Shown here piece by piece: positions 1-3,952 of a stretch of DNA of 5,518 bases (positions are counted from its first letter, which is position 1; each line of letters opens with the position of its first letter). The DNA lies in the NCBI GenBank assembly GCA_910585265.1, contig CAJUCA010000109.1, positions 1-5,518 of the forward strand, written 5' to 3'. Below the pieces are notes generated by a model. The model searched no databases. It was not told the origin of the DNA and saw only the letters and a list, made by a program, of their open reading frames with translations. The DNA is from an uncultured Oscillospiraceae bacterium (GTDB taxonomy: Bacteria; Bacillota; Clostridia; Oscillospirales; Oscillospiraceae). Position numbers and translations under genes: made by a program.

Positions 1-87
1 GACACCGTGGAGCGTGGCATCCAGCCCCGCCAGCAGGAGCATACCGCCAGCCGGGGCAGCAATAACCGGCAATACGGCAGGCGGTAA
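1..87 (+). CDS. C-terminal end of an unidentified upstream protein (partial)
   Basis: Frame 1 is open from the window edge to a TAA at 85-87 and encodes 28 residues rich in Arg, Gln, Gly and Ser, ending NNRQYGRR. Such a basic, low-complexity tail is common at the end of DNA-processing or conjugation proteins, but it does not identify a family. The start lies outside the window. A structured intergenic region follows directly, and a rho-independent terminator lies about 165 nt downstream, so this gene probably ends the preceding transcription unit. I cannot rule out that this frame is open only by chance. The plus-strand placement fits the orientation of every other gene here. Confidence 0.4.
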   Translation, partial: DTVERGIQPRQQEHTASRGSNNRQYGRR

Positions 88-103
88 TCAGTCGGCACGA
101 TCC

Positions 104-276
104 GGGGTATGCCCCCAGCCCCGCGGATTTTACACCACCGGCCTTTGTCCGTCAAGGCCAAGACAAGCCGCGCCGCCCGCTGGGGCGGTCGGCGCGGGCC
201 TTGACTGCCAAAGTCCGCCAGTGCTTTTAGTAATCAAGGGGGGGCATACCCCAAAAACCGGCTTGCGCCGGTTTTT
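104..276 (+). ncRNA. Candidate structured RNA: nested long inverted repeat ending in a terminator
   Basis: This lies in the 340-nt gene-free stretch between the upstream stop and the methyltransferase. The outer arms GGGGTATGCCCCC (104-116) and GGGGGCATACCCC (240-252) are perfect 13-bp complements. Nested inside are CTTTG/CAAAG (143-147/209-213), a 9-bp stem GTCAAGGCC/GGCCTTGAC (151-159/197-205), a 7-bp stem (169-175/190-196) and a 4-bp stem (177-180/185-188) closed by a TGGG loop. An intrinsic terminator begins at the base after the outer arm. Successive nested stems plus a terminator suggest an RNA that folds as a unit: a small RNA, a 3' UTR structure or a cis-regulator. It could instead be a DNA-level element such as a transfer origin or a MITE-like repeat, although I see no target-site duplication. 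I recognise no known RNA family and no clear promoter for it. Confidence 0.35.
253..276. terminator. Rho-independent terminator, probably bidirectional
   Basis: AAAAACCGGC (253-262) and GCCGGTTTTT (267-276) form a perfect 10-bp stem around the 4-nt loop TTGC. The stem ends in a T run on the plus strand and, because of the A run at its other foot, on the minus strand too. It sits directly after the 104-252 structured element. Confidence 0.7.
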
Positions 277-284
277 GCTACTAT
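276..284 (+). promoter_or_regulatory. Possible extended -10 promoter element for the methyltransferase operon
   Basis: TGCTACTAT reads as an extended -10 (TG-N-TACTAT, four of six matches to TATAAT). It lies just after the terminator and about 150 nt before the methyltransferase. No good -35 hexamer lies 16-18 nt upstream, and a terminator-like palindrome at 366-397 stands between it and the gene. It is a weak candidate, but the best promoter-like sequence in this gap. Confidence 0.2.
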
Positions 285-365
285 GGGGAGACGGATGCGT
301 TTCCCGGAAAGTCCGGCAGTTATCGCTGGCGGGGGCGGCGGGCGCGTTCGCGCCCTGGAACCGGC

Positions 366-397
366 AAAAATGCGTTTCACGGTGAGACGCATTTTTT
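366..397 (+). repeat. Palindromic repeat copy 1, terminator-like
   Basis: The 27-nt core at 368-394 is two 13-nt arms around a central G. It differs from the other two copies by one C-to-T change at 376, which leaves a T.G wobble. With the flanking A and T runs the stem extends to 366-396 and is followed by T residues through 397, so in RNA it would resemble an intrinsic terminator. It stands 12 nt before the AAAGGAGG ahead of the methyltransferase. The same palindrome recurs at 1810-1836 and 3770-3796. A half-copy, ATGCGTTTC, occurs at 295-303 and shares this copy's T variant. Confidence 0.75.
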
Positions 398-408
398 ATT
401 TCACCGAG

Positions 409-418
409 AAAGGAGGGG
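409..418 (+). promoter_or_regulatory. Ribosome binding site that argues for a non-ATG methyltransferase start
   Basis: AAAGGAGGGG is a strong Shine-Dalgarno sequence. The first in-frame ATG is at 446, too far away for it. The in-frame ATT at 428 is about 10 nt from the end of the purine run. No ATG, GTG or TTG occurs in frame between the two. Confidence 0.5.
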
Positions 419-445
419 ACCAGCCGCATTAACATAGCGTATCAC

Positions 446-1042
446 ATGGACTGTACAGATATTTTGTGGGAGCTGCCGGAAAACGCCTTTGACCTCGCTG
501 TTGTCGATCCCCCATACGGCCTCAACATCCGGGGCGATATGGGGCGGCGCAAGGGCAAGCCCCGCAAATACAAACCCGTATTCTGGGACGCCAAGCCGCC
601 TCCCCCGGAGTATTTCCGGGAGCTGCGGCGCGTGTCCAGGCACCAAATCATATGGGGGGCCAACCACTTCATCAGTATGCTCCCCGCCGCCGACAGCCAC
701 TGCTGGCTGTGCTGGGACAAGAAGTATTCCCCGGAAGTCTCCTTTGCGTCCTTTGAATTGGCCTGGACGAATTTTGACCTGACCTGCAAACGGATCGCCC
801 TGTCCCCGGTACAGCCGGGCCGCATCCACCCCACGCAAAAGCCCATCGCACTCTATGCCTGGATATACGCCCTGTTCGCCAAACCGGGCGACAAAATCCT
901 GGACACCCATTTAGGCAGCGGGAGCAGCCGGATCGCCGCCTATGACGCTGGGCTGGACTTCACCGGCTATGAGATCGACGGCGACTATTTTGAAGCGCAG
1001 GAACGGCGCTTTGCCGCCTATGTACGAGAACACCCACATTAA
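446..1042 (+). CDS. Beta-class N6-adenine/N4-cytosine DNA methyltransferase (orphan)
   Basis: This is an AdoMet-dependent, site-specific DNA amino-methyltransferase of the N6_N4_Mtase family. Counting from the ATG at 446, catalytic motif IV DPPYGL is at residues 21-26, RIHPTQKP at 126-133 and the AdoMet-binding LDTHLGSGSS at 152-161. Motif IV before motif I is the beta-class order, and DPPY is typical of N6-adenine enzymes. At 198 residues it is compact, so the target-recognition part between the motifs is small. No restriction enzyme gene adjoins it, which suggests an orphan enzyme of the phage or ICE type that protects or marks DNA. The start is uncertain: AAAGGAGGGG at 409-418 is too far from 446 (about 28 nt) but well placed for an in-frame ATT at 428, which would add the six residues before the present Met. 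The next gene follows after 18 nt. Confidence 0.9.
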   Translation: MDCTDILWELPENAFDLAVVDPPYGLNIRGDMGRRKGKPRKYKPVFWDAKPPPPEYFRELRRVSRHQIIWGANHFISMLPAADSHCWLCWDKKYSPEVSFASFELAWTNFDLTCKRIALSPVQPGRIHPTQKPIALYAWIYALFAKPGDKILDTHLGSGSSRIAAYDAGLDFTGYEIDGDYFEAQERRFAAYVREHPH

Positions 1043-1060
1043 GAAACAGGAGGTTTTTCC

Positions 1061-2038
1061 ATGAAGAAACACCACAGGCTGGTTTCTCTGGCCTCCGCGC
1101 TCCTGCTGGCCCTCGCCGCCCTGCCCTGCACGGCGATGGCGGCAGAGGCCGGGGACACGGAACCGGCCCAGGGAGCGCCGCCCCCTGCGGCCCTTTACCC
1201 CGCAGAGGTACGGGCGAGCGAGGAAAACGGCATGATCCGGCTGGAAAAGGTTTACTACCTCTCCACCCGCGACGACCCCGCCGCCATCCCCACCGGGGAC
1301 TTTGACCGGGAGGGCCGTCACTACACGCTGCTGGACGTGCTGAAGAACGATCTGAGCGAGACGGATAGCAAGGACTACATCGAGGTTGTCACCCTGGACA
1401 GCAGCACCAAGGATATGGCCGAGATTATCAAGACGCTGGAGCCGGAGCGCGAGATCGCCACCGAGGACGGCTACACCGGCATTTTGAAGCCCGACTACAC
1501 CAAAATCACCGTGGAGGCCGCTGGCTATAAGAATAACAGCTGGACAGTCTCTGCCACCCGCACTTACCCCAACCTGTCCGATGCCGACGCCTCCCTCATC
1601 CCCAAGACGATCACGGACAGCGGGCGGACGCTGACGCTGGCGGGCGTAGACTGGCAGGAGGCGGGGGAGTTTTACAACGCCATCGCCTCTTATACCGGCA
1701 CCGCCAGCGGGCGCAGCGTCACCGGGTACACCGTCTCCGTGGAGTACAGCGGCGAAGTCACCAAGACCAGCCGGGACACGGTGATTTATACCGCCGTGTT
1801 TTCTGCGGAAAATGCGTCTCACGGTGAGACGCATTTAGACCCGGACCCCACCGCCACCCCGGAGGGCGGCGAACCCCAGCAGACCCAGCCCCCGGAACCG
1901 GCCCAGGACAGCGGCGGGAGCGTTGCGGGGAAAATCGTTGTCACAGCCCTGGCCGGGATCGCCGCCCTCGCCATCATCGGCTACGGCGGCTGGCGGGGCT
2001 ACAAATTTATTCGTGATAAGAAACGGGGGTATGTCTAA
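1061..2038 (+). CDS. Exported surface protein with C-terminal membrane anchor, function unknown
   Basis: I do not recognise a named family. The 325-residue product starts with a clear signal peptide (MKKHH, hydrophobic Leu/Ala core, AMA cleavage site near residue 27). The body, about 45-250, is beta-rich and looks like two related segments: each has a GR-x-(Y/L)-TL motif (HYTLLDV; TLTLAGV) and a later GYT motif. A Pro/Glu/Gln-rich linker follows at about 259-284, then one membrane helix at about 292-311 with a basic tail (FIRDKKRG). That places the body outside the cell. There is no LPxTG-type motif, so it is membrane-held rather than sortase-linked. CAGGAGG at 1047-1053 supports the start, and the stop overlaps the sortase start by one base, which suggests translational coupling. 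Codons 250-259 are made from a palindromic repeat. It may be a scaffold or partner for the neighbouring surface proteins. Confidence 0.85.
   Translation: MKKHHRLVSLASALLLALAALPCTAMAAEAGDTEPAQGAPPPAALYPAEVRASEENGMIRLEKVYYLSTRDDPAAIPTGDFDREGRHYTLLDVLKNDLSETDSKDYIEVVTLDSSTKDMAEIIKTLEPEREIATEDGYTGILKPDYTKITVEAAGYKNNSWTVSATRTYPNLSDADASLIPKTITDSGRTLTLAGVDWQEAGEFYNAIASYTGTASGRSVTGYTVSVEYSGEVTKTSRDTVIYTAVFSAENASHGETHLDPDPTATPEGGEPQQTQPPEPAQDSGGSVAGKIVVTALAGIAALAIIGYGGWRGYKFIRDKKRGYV
1810..1836 (+). repeat. Palindromic repeat copy 2, inside a coding region
   Basis: This is a perfect palindrome: 13-nt arm AAATGCGTCTCAC, central G at 1823, and the exact complement at 1824-1836. It supplies the codons for ENASHGETHL in the membrane-anchored surface protein, at the junction between its beta-rich body and its Pro-rich linker. 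Its length of 27 nt equals nine codons, so gaining or losing it would keep the frame. Confidence 0.85.
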
Positions 2039-2853
2039 TGAAAAAGTGTCTTTCCACCCTGCTGGCCGTCTGCCTTGTGCTGACGGCGCTTTCCATGCCC
2101 GCCTCCGCGTTGGAATACACCTTTGACAACCCGCCCACCGGGGATTTTGGCACACCCACCAGTACGGAGGACATCATCCAGACCGGGGCCGAACCCGCCA
2201 ACAAGGACAGGAGCAAGAGCAGCGCCCTCATTCCTCCCGGTTTTGGGACACCCACCAGCTACTTGCCCAACTCCGGGGAGTACCTGACCCCGAACCTCGC
2301 GGCGGACGGCCCCCTGAGCGGGAGCTACACCCTCACCGTGACAGGCGGCACGGGCGGCGGTACACCGGCCCTCCCCGGCGCGGTTGACAGCTCCGCGCCC
2401 ACCAACCCGGCCTATCCCACCACCAGCGGCCCCGTCACCGCCTTTACCGATGTGACCGCCGACCTCTATTACAGCAACGGCAGTTTGGGCACACTGGAAA
2501 TCCCGTCCATCGGCCTGAGTGTCAATATCTATCAGGGGACGGACAGCGCCGCTCTGAAAAAGGGCGCGGGCCACTTCACCAACACCAGCATCTGGAATGG
2601 AAATGTTGCGTTGGCTGGGCACAACCGGGGGGTAAATAATCATTTTGGCAAAATCCATACACTTGACACGGGCAATACCATCACCCTTACCACCGCCCTG
2701 GGAACCCGCACCTATACCGTTACCAGTGTGGCAAAGGTTGACGTGATGGACAACACCATGCTGGAGGCCACCAGCGACAACTGCATCACCCTTTTTACCT
2801 GTGTGATGAACCAGCCCAGCTACCGCTGGTGTGTCCGGGCTGTCGAGGCTTGA
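2038..2853 (+). CDS. Class D-like sortase (transpeptidase) with secretion signal
   Basis: Sortases cut a C-terminal sorting motif and join the substrate to the cell wall or to another pilin. The 271-residue product has its sortase domain at about 150-271. LGTLEIPSIGL marks the first strand, catalytic His195 is in LAGHNRG, catalytic Cys255 in ITLFTCV and Arg263 in YRWCVRA, so the full His-Cys-Arg set is present. The N-terminus is a signal peptide with a good ASA site after residue 24. Sortases usually keep an uncleaved N-terminal membrane anchor, and I see no other transmembrane segment, so either the signal is not cleaved or the enzyme is released. Residues 25-148 are a Gly/Pro/Thr/Ser-rich extension containing LPNSG (76-80) and a repeated FGTPTS. 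The start overlaps the preceding stop (TAATG) behind a weak GGGGG. Likely substrates are the neighbouring surface proteins, including the adhesin at 3952. Confidence 0.88.
   Translation: MKKCLSTLLAVCLVLTALSMPASALEYTFDNPPTGDFGTPTSTEDIIQTGAEPANKDRSKSSALIPPGFGTPTSYLPNSGEYLTPNLAADGPLSGSYTLTVTGGTGGGTPALPGAVDSSAPTNPAYPTTSGPVTAFTDVTADLYYSNGSLGTLEIPSIGLSVNIYQGTDSAALKKGAGHFTNTSIWNGNVALAGHNRGVNNHFGKIHTLDTGNTITLTTALGTRTYTVTSVAKVDVMDNTMLEATSDNCITLFTCVMNQPSYRWCVRAVEA
2145..2258 (+). repeat. Short direct repeat in the sortase N-terminal extension
   Basis: The 18-nt segments at 2145-2162 and 2241-2258 match at 17 of 18 positions and are offset by 96 nt (32 codons). Both encode the peptide FGTPTS in the same frame. 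This is probably a small internal duplication or a repeated linker motif. Confidence 0.6.
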
Positions 2854-2864
2854 CACGCCATTTT

Positions 2865-2893
2865 TGGACAATTTCCCCCAAATGTAGTATAAT
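2865..2893 (+). promoter_or_regulatory. Sigma-A-type promoter of the CAP-domain gene
   Basis: The -35 TGGACA (2865-2870, five of six matches to TTGACA) is separated by exactly 17 nt from a perfect -10 TATAAT (2888-2893). Transcription would start near 2900, giving a leader of about 40 nt. The region is AT-rich compared with the coding sequence around it. Confidence 0.8.
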
Positions 2894-2924
2894 AATGATA
2901 GAGAAACCCAACTAAAACTACATT
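2881..2924. promoter_or_regulatory. Inverted repeat spanning the -10 and transcription start
   Basis: AATGTAGT (2881-2888) is the exact complement of ACTACATT (2917-2924), with 28 nt between. The left arm touches the first base of the -10 box and the right arm ends 2 nt before the AGGAGG. It could be a split operator for a repressor. The left arm lies mostly upstream of the likely start site, so an RNA hairpin is less likely. Confidence 0.3.
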
Positions 2925-2926
2925 AC

Positions 2927-2932
2927 AGGAGG
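2927..2932 (+). promoter_or_regulatory. Ribosome binding site of the CAP-domain gene
   Basis: A consensus AGGAGG lies 9 nt before the ATG at 2942, which fixes the start. Confidence 0.85.
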
Positions 2933-2941
2933 AAAACGACC

Positions 2942-3718
2942 ATGAAAAAAGCAAGATTGACCGTCCGGCTCACCGCCGCCATGCTGACACTCTCCCTGCT
3001 CACTATTCCGGCCATAGCCGCAGATCCCCCGGCAAGTGCTGTCCGGGTAAACAGCTACAAGGGCAATACCCTGGCAGTCGGAGAACGGAGCGGCCTCATG
3101 ATCGGCCCCAGCGGGACGGAGTACACCGTTACCTCCAGCGACCCGGACACAGTAGCGGTGGAGCAGATCACAGGCTTTTGGGTAGCTGTCGCCAAATCGG
3201 AGGGAACCGCAAACATCACCGCCGCCAACCGTGCCGGAGAGAGCGGAACCCTGACGCTCACCGTTGGCTCCGGCGCTCCAGCGGCCCCCGCCGTCGTGGA
3301 CGGCCCCAGCCCCACGGAGGAACCGGATGTACGGCAGGAGCTGGTACGGCTTATCAATCAGACCCGCAAGGCCAACGGCGTGGCGGAGCTTCCGGTCAGC
3401 GAGGCCCTGATGACCGCCGCCCAAACCCTCTCGGATCAGCGGTACACCTGGCATCACACAAAAGAGGAATGTGAGGCCGTGATCGCCAGCGGCTACCCCT
3501 ACGGTTTCGGCATAAACCTGACGGTATTCACCGGCGTCGCCACGGAGGACACTGCCTAGCACGCCCACGACAACTGGCTTAATTCTCCCGGCCACTTTGA
3601 AACGATGATTAAGCCGGACTGTGACAGTATCGGCGTGGGCGTGACCGAAAGCGGCGGCGTGACCTACTGCTTTATGATTGTCGGCAGGCCAAACACCCAC
3701 AATCCCTACGAACCCTAA
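2942..3718 (+). pseudogene. Secreted Big2-like + CAP-domain protein interrupted by an in-frame amber stop
   Basis: The reading frame gives 205 residues, a TAG at 3557-3559, then 52 more in-frame residues to TAA at 3716-3718. The signal peptide is residues 1-26 (IPAIA site). Residues about 30-110 look like a bacterial Ig-like group 2 domain, ending in GTLTLTV. After an Ala/Pro linker, a CAP (SCP/PR-1) domain begins near 130 (RQELVRLINQTRKANG). The CAP core NWLNSPGHFETM, the GVGV strand and the closing FMIVGRP all lie after the TAG, so the truncated product lacks half the fold. A CAG-to-TAG change would explain it with one base. The promoter, ribosome binding site and terminator are intact and there is no other damage, so the lesion looks recent, or the stop is sometimes read through. 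CAP proteins of bacteria are secreted and mostly of unknown role. The usual GENI Glu is Ile191 here (GINL). Confidence 0.8.
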
Positions 3719-3726
3719 AAGTACAG

Positions 3727-3763
3727 ACAGAAAAGGCCCCCCGGCTGGAGGGCCTTTTTCTGT
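3727..3763 (+). terminator. Rho-independent terminator of the CAP-domain gene
   Basis: ACAGAAAAGGCCC (3727-3739) pairs with GGGCCTTTTTCTGT (3750-3763), leaving one bulged T and a loop of about 10 nt. The T run lies inside the stem, pairing with the A run. It begins 9 nt after the TAA at 3716-3718. Confidence 0.75.
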
Positions 3764-3769
3764 GCCCGG

Positions 3770-3796
3770 AAATGCGTCTCACCGTGAGACGCATTT
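3770..3796. repeat. Palindromic repeat copy 3
   Basis: This copy has the same 13-nt arms as the copy at 1810, both perfect, but a central C (3783) instead of G. It is therefore in the opposite orientation if the centre base is part of the element. It stands just after the terminator of the CAP gene and about 40 nt before the structured leader of the adhesin gene. Confidence 0.85.
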
Positions 3797-3804
3797 CTCC
3801 GCAG

Positions 3805-3832
3805 CCGCCTTGTTCCGCAGGGCGGTTATTTT
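3805..3832 (+). terminator. Weak terminator-like hairpin
   Basis: The segment starting CCGCCTTG (3805) pairs with CAGGGCGG ending at 3825, through Watson-Crick pairs and a T.G wobble. The T-rich TTATTTTATT follows. It could back up the terminator at 3727-3763 or be the first hairpin of the adhesin leader. Confidence 0.3.
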
Positions 3833-3835
3833 ATT

Positions 3836-3952
3836 CCCCTAAAAATAGAGATCGGGAACACCCAAACACACGCATGAAAGGAGGACGGTATTTCCCGATA
3901 TTTTAGGGGGGTATAGCCTCTTTTCATGCCAACACATGATAAGGAGGCTATA
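3836..3952 (+). promoter_or_regulatory. Structured leader that buries the Shine-Dalgarno of the adhesin gene; candidate RNA switch
   Basis: Three pairings can be read directly. Stem A: CCCCTAAAA (3836-3844) with TTTTAGGGG (3901-3909), and ATCGGGAA (3851-3858) with TTCCCGAT (3892-3899). Stem B, the sequestering hairpin: TATAGCCTCTTT (3912-3923) with AAGGAGGCTATA (3941-3952), 12 bp with one wobble, continued by TCATG/CATGA (3924-3928/3935-3939). It covers the whole AGGAGG and the A of the ATG. Stem C, the alternative: GCATGAAAGGAGG (3872-3884, in the loop of stem A) with CCTCTTTTCATGC (3917-3929), 13 bp with one wobble. Stems B and C use the same strand and exclude each other, so forming C would free the ribosome binding site. 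What would drive the exchange is unknown: a ligand, temperature, a protein or a leader peptide. I do not recognise a known riboswitch class, and I see no confident promoter for it. Confidence 0.55.
3874..3906 (+). CDS. Possible 10-codon leader peptide
   Basis: ATG at 3874 to TAG at 3904-3906 encodes MKGGRYFPIF. It lies wholly inside the structured leader, and a ribosome translating it would disrupt stems A and C. No Shine-Dalgarno precedes it, since the AAAGGAGG lies after its ATG, so translation is doubtful and this may be a chance frame. Confidence 0.15.
   Translation: MKGGRYFPIF

Noticed and set aside
104..252. MITE insertion bounded by 13-bp terminal inverted repeats
   Set aside because: The bases just outside the arms do not match, so there is no target-site duplication, and the nested stems plus adjoining terminator fit an RNA better. 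Not excluded without relatives.
14..385. Plus-strand frame of 123 codons near the window start
   Set aside because: It runs through the nested inverted repeat, the terminator hairpin and the palindrome, has no Shine-Dalgarno, and its composition looks like random GC-rich DNA.
911..1834. Long minus-strand open frame of 307 codons
   Set aside because: It lies opposite the surface protein gene and the methyltransferase 3' end, is rich in Gly, Val and Arg as expected of an antisense frame in GC-rich DNA, and shows no domain or export signal. The plus frame has a ribosome binding site, signal peptide and membrane helix.
2035..2871. Minus-strand frame of 278 codons opposite the sortase
   Set aside because: The plus frame carries a full sortase His-Cys-Arg set, so this is its shadow.
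3557..3559. TAG as pyrrolysine or a reassigned codon
   Set aside because: No pyl genes or recoding signal are visible, no other in-frame TAG occurs in the genes here, and a single CAG-to-TAG mutation is simpler. Kept only as an alternative.
368..3796. The three palindromes as a CRISPR array
   Set aside because: Spacing is 1.4 to 2 kb, one copy is in a coding region, and there are no spacers or cas genes.
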